Positions 23,812-34,911 of a DNA stretch of 64,000 nucleotides are shown one piece after another. The stretch lies in NCBI GenBank assembly GCA_022749755.1, contig CM040445.1, positions 9,693,182 through 9,757,181 of the forward strand. Direction: 5' to 3'. The position numbers and the translations under genes were made by a program. Position 1 is the first letter of the stretch, and each line of letters starts with the position of its first letter. The notes under the pieces are model-generated. The model saw only the letters and a list, made by a program, of their open reading frames with translations, had not been told where the DNA came from and did not search any database. The stretch is from Azadirachta indica (Eukaryota; Streptophyta; Magnoliopsida; Sapindales; Meliaceae).

Positions 23812-24212
23812 AGGTTTTAAAAGTCATAAGGTTTGAATTTATTTTTGTCAAATTGTTAGGTAGGATTGATAGCCTAACTTTTGACATTTTCCTTTTGTAT
23901 TTGCCTATAAAAAGGCTTTCATTTCTTGAAATGAAACAAGCAAGTCGAGTGTTAAGTTATTTCGTACAAGTTCTTGTTCTTGAACTCTACAAGTTTAATT
24001 TCTTATAGCGTTCTAAACAACCAAACTTATCATCTAGATTTTTAAGTATTTTCTTAAGGGTCTTGGGTGGCGTTTGAGTAAATCATAGTCTTAATTCTTA
24101 TCTAGATAGGTATCGGGTTAAGGCTCTATAAACTTGCGTCTTAAAGAAATCTTGGGGTTCTTTACTATATTCAGTGTTGGGTTTTATCACGATATTGGCA
24201 AGGTTCGTATCA
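23812..24212 (+). mobile_element. B3: 3' part of a family-B LTR (5'-truncated)
   Basis: It runs from ATAAGGTTTTAAAAGTCATAA to AAGGTTCGTATCA, i.e. the downstream half of a family-B LTR on the plus strand, including the TATA box, R and U5. Satellite flanks both sides. The start is an internal LTR position, so this is either a truncated solo LTR or a deletion remnant. No TSD was found. Confidence 0.9.
23904..23916 (+). promoter_or_regulatory. Family-B LTR TATA box
   Basis: CCTATAAAAAGGC is a good plant TATA box about 300 bp before the LTR end, at the same LTR position in several copies (weaker, CCAATAAAAAGGC, at 52814 in B8). It would start retroelement transcription. Confidence 0.6.
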
Positions 24213-27200
24213 CGAGCCGCACATTTTGTTACTCACCATTGCTTGAGAATCCTTAATTTGTATTTTATTTCGAAAATGGAAAAGTTGAAAATGTACAATT
24301 TTTGAGGTTGGAATTGTCAAAAGTGATACGGATTCAAAAACCAATTTTGGTTCGAAACTGGTCACATGTCTTATTACTCACCATTGCATGATGATCCTAA
24401 AGGTGCATTTTATTTGAAAAACGGAGAAATTAAAAATGTACATTTTTTGGGGTCGGAATTGTCAGACGTGATATGGACTCAAAAAACGACGTTGGCTCAA
24501 GACGGGTCACACCTCTTGTTATTGACCATCCCATGAGGATCTTTACTGTGTATTTTATTTCGAAAACAGAGAAGATGAAAATGCACATTTTTGGTGATTA
24601 GAGTTGTCAAATGTTATACGAACTGAAAAAATGACTTTTGTTCAAGACAAGCCGCATGTCTTATTACCCACCATCATGTGAGGATCGTTATGGTGCATTT
24701 TATTTAGAAAACGGAGAAAATGAAAAAGTACGATTTTTGGGGCCAGAATTGTCAAACGTGATACGGATTTGAAAAATGACTTTTGTTCGAGAGAGGCTGC
24801 ACCTCTTGTTACTGAGCATCACATTAGGATCCTTATGACACATTTTATTTCAAAAATGGAGAAGATGAAAACGTATGATTTTTGGGGTCGATATTGTCAA
24901 ACGTGATATGGACTCGAAAAATGACTTCGGTTCGAGATGGGCCGCAAGTCTTATTACTTACCATCGTGTGAGGATGAAAAAGTACGATTTTTGGGGCTGA
25001 AATTATCAAATGTGATACGACTCGAAAAACGACTTCATTTCGACATGTGCTGCACGTCTTATTACTTCGGTTCGAGACAGGCCGCACATCTTGTCACTTA
25101 CCATCGTGTGAGGATCTTTACGGTGCATTTTATTTTGAAAACGAAGAAGTTGAAAATTTGTACGATTTTCGGGGCCTGAATTGTTAAACTTGATACAAAC
25201 TCGAAAAACCACTTCGTTTTTGAGACGTTGTATTACTCATGATAGTGTGGTAATCCTTATAGTTTATTTTATTTCGAAAAGAGAGAAGTTAAAAACGTAC
25301 GACTTTTTATGCCGGAATCGTCAAACGTGATACGGACTCCAAAAACAACTTCGGTTTGAGACGTGCCTCACGTCCTGTTACTCACAATCGCGTGAGGATC
25401 TTTGCGGTGCATTTTATTTTGAAAACAGAGAAGTTGAAAACGTAAGTTTTTTAGGTCTAGAATTGTGAAATGTGATGCGGACTCGAAAAACAACATTGTG
25501 TTGAGACGAGCCGCACGTCTTGTTACTTATCATTGCGTGAGGATCCTTACAGTACATTTAATTTAAAAAACGGAAAAGTTGAAAACCTATGATTTTCGGG
25601 GCCGGAATTGTCAAAAGCGATACAAACTCAAAAAATGAATTAAGTTCGAGGCGAGCTGCACGTCTTCTTACTTATTATTATCGCATGAGGATTCTTGCAG
25701 TGCATTTTATTTCGAAAACAGAGAAGTTAAAAACGTATAATTTTCGATGCCGAAGCTATCAAACGTGATACAGACTCGAAAAATGACTTCATTTCGAGAT
25801 GGGCTGCACATTTTGTCACTCACCATTGCATTAGGATCCTTATGGTTCATTTTATTTCAAAAACAGAGAATTTGAAAATGTACGATTTTTGGGGCTGGAA
25901 TTGTCAAACATGATACAGACTTAAAAAACGACTTCGTTTTGAGACAGGCTGCACGTCTGGTTAGTCACCATAGCGTGAGGATCTTTACGGCACATTTTAC
26001 TTCAAAAACAGAGAAGTTGAAAACATTCTTTTTTGAGGGTGTAATTGTCAAGCGTGATATGGACTCGAAAAATACATTGTTTCAAGACAGGTCTCATGTC
26101 TTCTTACTCATCATCACGCGAGGATCCTTACGGTGCATTTTATTCTGAAAACGAAGAACTTGAAATTGAAAATGTACGATTTTCGGGGTCGGAATTGTCA
26201 AACGCGATACGGACGCGAAAACGACATTGTTTTGAGACGGGCTTCACCTCTTGTTACTCACCATCACATGAAAATCTTTTAGATGTATTTTATTTCAAAA
26301 ACGAAGAAGTTGAAAACGTACGATTTTTAGGGCCAGATTTGTCACACATGATACAGACACGAAAAACGATTTCAATTCGAGATGGGCCGCACGTCTTGTT
26401 ACTCACCATCGTGTGAAGATCTACATACTGCATTTTATTTTGAAAACGAAGAAGATGTAAAAGTATGATTTTTGGGGGTAGAATTATCAAACGTGATAGG
26501 GCTCAAAAAACGACTTCGGTTTGACACGTGTCGCATGTCTTGTCACTCACGATCGTGTGATGATCTTTACGGTGAAATTTATTGTAAAAATGGAAAAGTT
26601 GAAAAGGTACAATATTTTAGGTCGGCATTGTCAAATGTGATACGGCTCAAAAAATGACTTTGGTTCGAGACATGCCTCATGTCTTATTATTCAAAATCAC
26701 ATAAGGATCCTTGCGGTGTATTTTATTTCAAAAACGGAAAAGATGAAAAAGTACGATTTCGATGCTTGATATTTCGAACATGATGCGAACTCGAAAAACG
26801 ACTTCATTTAGAAACGGATTGCACATTTTCTTACTCTTCATCATGTGAGGATCTTTAAGGTGTATTTTATTTCAAAAACAGAAAGGATGAAAAAGTACAA
26901 TTTTCGGGGCTGGAATTGTCAAATGTGATACGGACTGGAAAATGATTTCGTTTCGAGTTGGCGCATATTTTGTTACTCACCATCGTGCGAGGATTCCTAT
27001 GGTGTATTTTATTTCGAAAATGACAATTTCATTTTGAAAACGTACGATATTCGGGACCGAAATTGTGGAACGTGATTCGGACTCAAAAAATGATATTATT
27101 TCTAGATGGGCCGCACCTTTTGTTACTCACCAATGTGTGAACATCCTTACGGTTTATGTTATTTCGGAAACGGAGAAGATGAAAAAGTACAATTTTCGGG

Positions 27201-28133
27201 GTCGAACTTGTCAAATGTGAAACGGACTCGAATAATGAGTAAGGTTTAAGACGGGCTGCAACTCTTGCTACTCGCCATCACGTGAGAATCCTTACGGTGT
27301 ATTTTATTTTGAAAATGGAAAAGATTAAAAAGTACAATTTTCGAGACCAGAATTGTCAGACACAAACCAATTTTAAAAAAAACTTTGTTTCGACACGAGC
27401 TTCAGGTCTGGTTACTCATCACTGCATGAGGATCCTTACAGTGCATTTTATTTCAAAAATGAAGAAGTTGAGGACGTTCGATTTTCGGGGCCGAAATTGT
27501 CAAACGTGATGCAGACTCGAAAAACAACTTTGTTTCAAGACGGACTACACCTCTTGTTACTCACCATCATGTGAGGATATTTATGGTATATTTTATTTGG
27601 AAAAGGAAGAAGTTGAAAATGTACGATTTTCGGAGTCGGAATTGTCAAACGTGATATGGACTCGAAAAACGACTTTATTTTGAGATGGGCCGCACGTCTT
27701 ATTATCACCATCCCGTGTGGATCCGTCACAGTGCATTTTATTTTGAAAACGGAGAAGTTGAAAATGTAAAATTTTCAGGGCCGGAATTGTCAAACGTGAT
27801 GCAAACTCGAAAAACGACTTCGTTTCAAGATGGCTGCACGTCTGGTTACTCACCATTGCATGAGGATTCTTACAATGCATTTTCTTTCGAAAATGGAAAA
27901 GATTAAAAATTACGATTTTCAGGGCCGGAATTATCAAACTTGATAGAGACTTGAAAAATGACATTGTTTTGAGACAGGTCGCATGTCTTGTTACTCATCA
28001 TCATGTGAGGATGCTTATGAGGCATTTTATTTTGATAACGAAGAAATTGAGAACGTACGATTTTCGAGGCCGGAATCGTCGAACGTGATACGTACTCATA
28101 AAACGGTATTGTTTCGAGACAGGCCGCACCACT
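24213..28133. repeat. Satellite block 4 (about 27 monomers, second subfamily)
   Basis: Same period, but typical units read GAGACGGGCCGCACGTCTTG and GAGAAGTTGAAAACGTACG, differing from blocks 1-2 at several linked positions. Divergence between neighbours looks higher than in block 2. One unit is shortened near 24970-25080. A1 interrupts the array at 28133. Confidence 0.93.
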
Positions 28134-28982
28134 TGATGCAAATACGGATGCACACAAGAGCAATGATCCAATTCAGCTACCTAATGGTCCCGTTACAAGA
28201 GCAAGAATGAAGAAATTCAAAGATGCATTGAATGGGATTATTCAAGGTTTGTGGGATGATCTTACAACAATTCAAGAGTGTAAGAAAGAGTCAAATTTCA
28301 AGCTTGGACTTCAAGACAATAATCAGAGCTTGGTAACATTGACACAAGTACAAGAAAGCAAAACCTGAAGATTAAAGCTTCTACGGAATTCAACTTCTCA
28401 AATTTGTATAAGACCATATTCGAACGATGTCTCAAGGCTAAGCAAGCATGTTCAAGTTCTTTTAATTGCAGTTCGAATCAGATCGTCATCATGATGCAAG
28501 TTTCGGATTCCATGTGCCAGTTTGGGCTAAGTTGCTGTTCAAGCCCATCATCTATTTTAGTCTTATTTATAAACATATATTTATAATTTGTTATGTGTTT
28601 GGGCTGTTAATGGTAATTATTAAGTCCAAATTCAGTTTATTTTATTTAAAGTTAGAATAAGTTTAATTTTGTGGCCAAACACTCCAATTAGGGTTACTTA
28701 TCTCCTGTACCCTTATATATTCAGCCACATGCTCCCATGGAGGCAGCAATTACTTTTTCGAATGAAATTAAATTGAGAGTGTTTTCTCTTATTTTGATTC
28801 TTGCTTGAATTAAGGTTCTTACAATCAAAGCTAATTATTTTGAGGGTATTTATTGTAAGGTTCTATTTCACAAGTTGAAATTGGGTTACAGACTTGGGTG
28901 AATCTGATTTAGCTTTCCAAGAAGTTGCTTCCATGCGTAAAGATATTGGGTCTCAAGTTTAATATACTCGGGGTTCGTATCA
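28134..28982 (+). repeat. A1 5' LTR (849 bp)
   Basis: TGATGCAAATACGG to GGGTTCGTATCA. Same family as the solo LTR at 12395-13242. Its first 193 bases correspond to the integrase C-terminal codons in the 3' copy. Confidence 0.96.
28711..28722 (+). promoter_or_regulatory. Family-A LTR TATA box
   Basis: CCTTATATATTC lies about 265 bp before the LTR end and is the best TATA candidate in the LTR. It is present in reverse at about 12655-12666 in the solo LTR. Confidence 0.55.
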
Positions 28983-28985
28983 GTT

Positions 28986-28997
28986 TGGTATCAGAGC
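28986..28997 (+). other. A1 primer-binding site, initiator-Met tRNA type
   Basis: TGGTATCAGAGC, three bases after the LTR end, complements the 3' end of initiator-Met tRNA. Confidence 0.93.
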
Positions 28998-29776
28998 TAC
29001 GGCTCTAAATCAGGTTATATCGTCTTTCAAATTTGTTTATTTGTTTCTTTAGTTTCTGAGTCTGTTTTGCTTCAATTCCATTTATTTTCGTTTTTATGTC
29101 TATCATATCAAAAAAAAAAAAAAAAAGAAGAGGGTTTTCTTTCAATCTCCAATTCGGTTGATTTAGTCTTTGTCATTCGTTTCTTTTCTGTCTGTGTCTA
29201 TTTATTTTTGTTTGGTCACTCCTACGTGTTTGGAGGTAAAAATAAAAATAAAAAAATAAAAAAAAAAGGAGAGAAAAAGCAAAGCCTTTGGCTAAGAGAA
29301 GAAAAAAAAAAAAAAGGGGCAGGTGTTGAACGAAAATAAGGAAAATAAAAAGAAAAATCATATTGCTTCAAGGAGTTTGACCAAATCAAGCCTACATTCC
29401 AAAACAAGCTTCCTAATCTTTCCATAATTTTTGGTTGACTTTCCTATTCCTGTACTGATTTTTTTTTCTTTTCTTTGTTCTTAATCTTTCCTTTATCATT
29501 TCTAAAAATCTATTTCCTAGTCCTTATGCTTTCCCAGTTTGTTGCCTATCTAAATTAGTTTTATTTTACTTTTCATTGTATTTAGTAAGTTTGTATAAAT
29601 TTAGATTTTTTGCAACTATTCTTAATAAGAGAATTAGAGTGGAAAAAGACTTAGTGTGAGCTCATCTAGAGAAAAGCCATAAAATTAAGTGTGAAACACG
29701 AGCGAACTTGAGTGAAACACGTGAGGGAGTGAAGTGAGAAAGTTATTCTTTTGCTTTACTAATTTTGTCTTGAAGG
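28998..29776 (+). other. A1 leader
   Basis: Low-complexity leader with A-rich runs (29108-29129, 29239-29273, 29299-29316). No coding sequence is recognised; a Lys-rich open frame at 29067-29339 is an effect of A-richness. Confidence 0.7.
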
Positions 29777-31366
29777 ATGAGTGGACAAGCAAGAAATCCA
29801 CAAAGTAAGATAGATCGATTCCAAGCTTTAACCGAGTTGTTGTAAGCCATGGATAGAAAATATAGAGAGTTGTTTGATAGAATGGAGAGGCTGGAGGTTT
29901 CAACCACAAGGGGGCAGCCACCTAATGCTCCTAATCCAACCATGCAAACTAGGCGAGTTCCGAGAAGAGCTCAATTAGATGATGGCTTTAATGATAGTGA
30001 ATCGCTTGATGACAATGGAGAGGAAAAAGAGGTGAGACCGAGGGTAAGAAACAATAACAATAGCAACAGTGGGGTCAAACTGAAAATTCCACCATTTTAT
30101 GGAAGAATGGATCCTGAGGCATACTTAGATTGGGAAACGAAGATTGAATTAGTGTTTGATTGCAATAACTACACTGAATCCAAGAAGTTGAAGCTTGCCG
30201 TGGTTGTTTTTGAAGCTTATGCTATTACTTGGTGGGATGATACTAAGTAAAAGCGAAGGAGAAATAGGGAAAGGCCCATTGAAGAGTGGAGAGATCTGAA
30301 ATCCATCATGCGCAAGAGATTTGTACCAAGCTACTACTATAGAGAATTGTATAATCGACTTCAAAATCTCACTCAAAGGTCTAAGAGTGTTGAGGAATAC
30401 TACAAGGAGATGGAGGTAGCAATGATAAGAGCAAATGTAGAGGAAGATAATGAGGCTACAATGGCAAGATTTCTCAATGGTTTGAACAAAGAGATTTCTA
30501 ATGTGGTTGAATTGCAGCCATATATGGAGCTAGAAGACTTGCTTCACCTTGCATTGAAGGTTGAGAAGCAACTGAAAAAGAGAGGTCGTACAAGTCAGTT
30601 TTCCTCCTATACTTCTGCATTCAAATCAAATTGGAGGAAAGATGATAAGGCTTCGTCATCCAAGCCTAAAATCGAATCCAAAGAGTTTCCCAAAACATCC
30701 AACTCAAGCAAAGACAAGGGTAAGTTTGATTCTACTACTAACACCAGAAATATTAAATGTTTTAAATGTCAAGGTGTAGGACATTACAAGCGGGATTGCC
30801 CAAATCAAAGAACCATATTCATGCTTGAGGGAGAGTACTATTCGGCCAGTGAAGAGGAGAATGAACAAGAGACGATGCCAACTCTTGAAGATGCAAGTGA
30901 TGAAGAAGGGGATGAGCAATTTACTATGGCAGAAAGTGGTAAGGCTCTTGTATCAAGAAGAGTTTTGAATATGCAAGTCCAACAGGAAGAATGTGATCAA
31001 AGAGAGAATCTCTTCCATACTAGGTGTCTTGTAAATGATAGGGTTTGTGATGTGATAATTGATGGTGGCAGTGTAACTAATGTTGCTAGTACTACTCTTG
31101 TAGAAAAGCTAGGGTTACCTACTTTAAAACATCCACATCCTTACAAGTTGAAGTGGCTTAATGATTGTGGGGAAATTAGGGTGACAAAGCAAGTTCTTGT
31201 TGCCTTCAAAATAGGCAAGTATAGAGATGAGTTGTTGTTTGATGTAGTGCCCATGCATGCTGGCCATCTCTTGTTGGGACGCCCTTGGCAATTTGACAGA
31301 AGGGTGTTACATAATAGTTTTACAAATCATTATACTTTTGAGAAGGATGGGAAGAAAATATGGTGA
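29777..31366 (+). pseudogene. A1 gag and protease
   Basis: One frame from ATG 29777 (MSGQARNPQSKIDRF) to 31366, broken by stops at 29843-29845 and 30248-30250. Capsid landmarks are [54 protein letters not shown] and the MARFLNGLN block. The nucleocapsid knuckle [14 protein letters not shown] is at about 30758. After an acidic stretch, the retropepsin has [13 protein letters not shown] (catalytic Asp codon at about 31061) and [13 protein letters not shown]. The protein is cut at KKIW by the deletion joining it to RT. Gag would build the particle; the protease would process the polyprotein. Confidence 0.92.
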
Positions 31367-31753
31367 TGAGTGGGTGATGAGTGGAAAACTGCATTCAAAA
31401 CAAAATATGGTCTGTATGAATGGTTAGTTATGCCTTTTGGTTTAACTAATGCACCTAGTACTTTCATGAGGCTTATGAATCATGTTTTGAAAGATTTAAT
31501 TGGAAAATTTGTTGTTGTATACTTTGATGATATCCTTGTATATTCCAAAAATTCGAATGAACATGTAGAACATTTTAGGGCTGTACTTGATATTTTGAGG
31601 AAAGAAAAGTTATATGCTAACTTTAAAAAGTGTTCTTTTTGTTTAGATCGAATTGTGTTTTTAGGTTTCGTGGTAAGTGTTCAAGGCGTTGAAGTTGATG
31701 AAGAGAAGGTAAGTGCTATTAAAAATTGGCCTACTCCTAAATCAGTGAGGTAA
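31367..31753 (+). pseudogene. A1 reverse transcriptase, N-terminally deleted
   Basis: Starts at [17 protein letters not shown], so the fingers and first catalytic-Asp region are missing. The repeated GTGATGAGTGG at the junction (31363-31384) suggests a short-homology deletion. The palm is good: [12 protein letters not shown] and intact [11 protein letters not shown], followed by [19 protein letters not shown] frameshift at about 31747 separates it from RNase H. Confidence 0.9.
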
Positions 31754-32211
31754 GAAGTTTTCATGGATTGGCTAGTTTTTATAGACGGTTTATAAAAGAT
31801 TTTAGCACCATTGCGGCACCCCTTACAGAGGTAATTAAAAAGAATTGTACTTTTAAGTGGGACAAAGAACAAGAGCATGCATTTACTTTATTGAAAGATA
31901 AGCTTTGTAAGGCACCCATTCTTGCCTTGCCTAACTTTGCTAATACTTTTGAACTTGAATGTGATGCATCAGGATTGGGCATTGGGGTTGTTCTTATGCA
32001 AGAAAAGAGGCCAATTGCCTACTTTAGTGAAAAGCTCCATGGCGCCTCATTGAATTATCCTACTTACGACAAAGAGCTTTATGCTTTGGTTAGAGCTTTG
32101 GAAAATTGGCAGCATTACTTATGGCCTAAGGAATTTGTTATTCATACTGACCATCAATCTTTGAAGTTCATTAAAAGTCAAGGTAAGTTGAACAAACGAC
32201 ATGCCAAATAG
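31754..32211 (+). pseudogene. A1 RNase H
   Basis: Reads [55 protein letters not shown] and HTDHQSLKF, containing the D, E and D residues expected of this domain. It ends with TAG at 32209-32211 in a Trp position and integrase continues in the same frame. Confidence 0.9.
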
Positions 32212-33771
32212 GTCGAATTCATTGAGACTTTTCCTTATGTGATTAAATACAAGCAAGGTAAAGATAATGTTGTGGCTGATGCACTTTCAAGGAGGTATAC
32301 TTTACTTAATGCTTTAGATGCAAGAATGCTTGGATTTGAACATATTAAAACTCTTTATGATGATGATACTGACTTTTCTAGCATTTTCAAAGCATGTGAG
32401 AAAGCTGCATATGGTAAGTTCTATAGAATGGATGGGTTTTTGTTTAAAGAAAATAAATTGTGCATACCTATTTGTTCTCTGAGAGAATTGCTTGTAAAAG
32501 AGTCTCATGGGGGTGGTTTAATGGGACATTTTGGCATTACAAAAACTTTAGACACTTTAGATGAACACTTCTATTGGCCTAAAATGAAAAATGATGTGCA
32601 AAAAGTTTATGATAGATGTGTTGTGTGCAAACAAGCTAAATCTAAAGTTTTAAATCAAGGTTTGTATACTCCTTTACCTGTTTCTAGTGAACCTTGGACT
32701 AATATTTCCATAGATTTTGTTTTGGGTTTACCTAGATCGAAAAAGGGAAAAGATTCTATTTTTGTAGTGGTTGATAGGTTTTCCAAGATGTCACATTTTA
32801 TACCTTGTAATAAAACTGATGATGCCACTAATATTGCAAATCTGTTCTTTAGGGAAGTAGTGCATTTGCATGGCATTCCAAAAACTATAGTTAGTGATAG
32901 AGATGTGAAGTTTCTAAGTCATTTTTGGAAAGTTTTGTGGAGTAAATTGGGTACTAAATTGTTATATTCTACTACTTGTCACCCACAAACTGATGGTCAA
33001 ACAGAAGTTGTGAATAGGACTTTGGGAACTTTGTTGCGTGCTATTGTCCAAAAGAATTTGAAGAATTGGGAAGAGTGCATTCCATTTGTTGAATTCGCAT
33101 ATAATAGAGTTGTGCATTCTACTACTGGTTTTTCACCATTTGAAATTGTTTATGGTTTTAACCCACTAACCCCTTTGGATTTAGTTCCTTTCCTTTGTGA
33201 TGAAAGAACTAGCTTAGATGGGAAAACAACGGCAGAATTGGTGAGAAAATTACATGCAGATGTGCGCAAGAACATTGAAAAGAAGAATCAACAAATTACA
33301 AGCCAAGTAAACAAAGGACGAAGGTGCGTTGTATTCGAGCCTGGTGACTGGGTTTGGGTACATATGCGAAAAGAAAGGTTTCCAACTCAAAGGAAGTCAA
33401 AGCTACATCCAAGAGGAGATGGTCCCTTTCAAGTTGTTGAGAAGATCAATGATAATGCCTATAAATTGGATCTTCCTGGTGAGTATACTGTGAATGTAAC
33501 TTTTAATGTGGCTGATCTTTCTCCTTTTGATGTAGATGGTGAAGATTCGTGGACGAATCATCTTGAGGAGCGAGGGAATGATGCAAATACGGATGCACAC
33601 AAGAGCAATGATCCAATTCAGCTACCTAATGGTCCCGTTACAAGAGCAAGAATGAAGAAATTCAAAGATGCATTGAATGGGATGATTCAAGGTTTGTGGG
33701 ATGATCTTACAACAATTCAAGAGTGTAAGAAAGAGTCAAATTTCAAGCTTGGACTTCAAGACAATAATTAG
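32212..33771 (+). pseudogene. A1 integrase with C-terminal tail in the 3' LTR
   Basis: The open frame from 32212 holds [19 protein letters not shown] (RNase H end), the HHCC zinc module ([21 protein letters not shown]), the DDE core with Asp in SIDFVLGLP, Asp in [10 protein letters not shown] and Glu in [11 protein letters not shown], and the GPF/Y module [19 protein letters not shown]. The last 64 codons, from about [10 protein letters not shown], lie inside the 3' LTR and contain [15 protein letters not shown]. All catalytic residues are present. Integrase inserts the cDNA; in chromoviruses the C-terminal tail is thought to guide chromatin targeting. The upstream in-frame TAG leaves it as part of a broken polyprotein. 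Confidence 0.92.
33565..33578 (+). other. A1 polypurine tract
   Basis: GAGGAGCGAGGGAA directly precedes the 3' LTR and is where plus-strand DNA synthesis would be primed. It is read in frame as integrase codons. Confidence 0.8.
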
Positions 33772-33987
33772 AGCTTGGTAACATTGACACAAGTACAAGA
33801 AGGCAAAACCTGAAGATTAAAGCTTCTACGGAATTCAACTTCTCAAATTTGTATAAAACCATATTCGAACGATGTCTCAAGGCTAAGCAAGCATGTTCAA
33901 GTTCTTTTAATTGCAGTTCGAATCAGATCGTCATCATGATGCAAGTTTCGGATTCCATGTGCCAGTTTGGGCTAAGTTGCTGTTCAA
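33579..33987 (+). repeat. A1 3' LTR, truncated (409 of 849 bp)
   Basis: Identical layout to the 5' LTR up to TTGCTGTTCAA, then satellite. Four differences from the 5' LTR were counted by eye. The TATA, R and U5 parts are missing, so transcript termination would be lost. Confidence 0.93.
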
Positions 33988-34911
33988 TAGGCTCTGATTT
34001 TTGGGACCGGAATTGTCAAACGTGAACCAATTCGTAAAACAATTTTGTTTCGAGATGAGTCGCATGTCTTGTTAGTCATCTTTGCGTGAGGATTCTTATG
34101 TTGTATTTTATTTTAAAAATAAAGAAGTTAAAAACGTACGATTTTTGGGGTCGAAATTGTGAAACGTGATACGGAGTCAATAAACGACTTCGGTTCAAGA
34201 CGTGCTGCAAGTCTAGTTATTCACGATTGGATGAGGATCTTTACGGTGTATTTTATTTTGAGAGCGAAGAAGCTGAAAATGTACGATTTTTGGAATCAGA
34301 ATCGTCAAACGCGAACCAATTCAAAAAACAACTTTATTTCGAAATAGGCCGCATGTCTTCTTACTTATTATCGCGTAAGCATCCTTACAGTGTATTTTAT
34401 TTTTAAAATAAATAAGTTGAAAATGCATGATTTTTGGGGCTGGAAGCGTCAAACGTGATACGGACTGAATAAATGACTCCGGTTCGAGACATGGCACATG
34501 TCTTTTTACTCATGATTGCGTGAGGATCCTTACGGTACATTTTATTTTGAAAATGGAGAAGTTGATAACGTATGATTTTTTGGACCGGAATTGTCAAACA
34601 AGAACCAATTCGAAAAACAACATTGTTTCGAGACTGGCCGCACCTCTTGTTACTCACTATCGTGTAAGCATCCTTACAGTGTATTTTATTTTGAAAACAG
34701 AGAAGATGAAAAAGTATGATTTTCTGGATCAGAATTGTCAAACGTGATATGGACTCAAAAAAGGACTTCGTTTTGAGATGGGTTGCACATCTTATTACTG
34801 ATCATGGTATGAGGATCCTTACGGTGTATTTTATTTCGATAACGGAGAAGTTGAAAACTTACAATTTTCAAGGCCGGAGTTGTCAAACGTGATACAAACT
34901 CAAAAAGGCGT
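33988..34911. repeat. Satellite block 5 (about 6 monomers)
   Basis: Block 4-type units (GAAGTTGAAAATGTACG forms), some with the sequence CGTGAACCAATTCG, which is also seen in block 4 as ACACAAACCAATT near 27360. The array ends at 34911 against a family-B protease fragment. Confidence 0.9.

Larger units (their letters stand above)
28134..33987 (+). mobile_element. A1: nearly full-length family-A chromovirus
   Basis: 5' LTR 28134-28982, PBS, leader, gag-protease, RT, RNase H, integrase, PPT and a 3' LTR cut after 409 bases at 33987. It lies inside satellite (CCACT precedes it). The aligned LTR portions differ at four positions by my count, which suggests a recent insertion. The coding part has two stops in gag, a deletion joining protease end to mid-RT near 31363, a frameshift near 31747 and a stop at 32209. 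It could have moved only with proteins supplied by other copies, or decayed after insertion. Confidence 0.95.

Noticed and set aside
9661..28133. Dozens of 60-139 codon open frames in the satellite on both strands, e.g. 15376-15795, 13991-14326 and 16461-16784.
   Set aside because: They repeat the same few peptides with a period of one monomer. A ~145-bp unit is not a multiple of three, and its low stop density creates such frames by chance. No start context or domain is seen.
28404..28586. A 60-codon frame (MYKTIFERCLKAKQ...) in the family-A LTR, repeated in the solo LTR at 12790-12972.
   Set aside because: It is shared because the LTRs are near-identical copies, overlaps U3, and has no recognisable domain.
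29067..29339. A 90-codon Lys-rich frame in the A1 leader as a small gene.
   Set aside because: The composition follows A runs; it has no counterpart in related copies.
9661..34911. Regular repeats considered as a CRISPR array or a protein-repeat gene.
   Set aside because: There are no unique spacers; the whole unit repeats head to tail in a plant genome context.
9661..34911. A CENP-B-box-like motif in the satellite.
   Set aside because: I looked for the TTCG...A..CGGG pattern. TTCGG occurs in the units but without the rest of the box at the right spacing.
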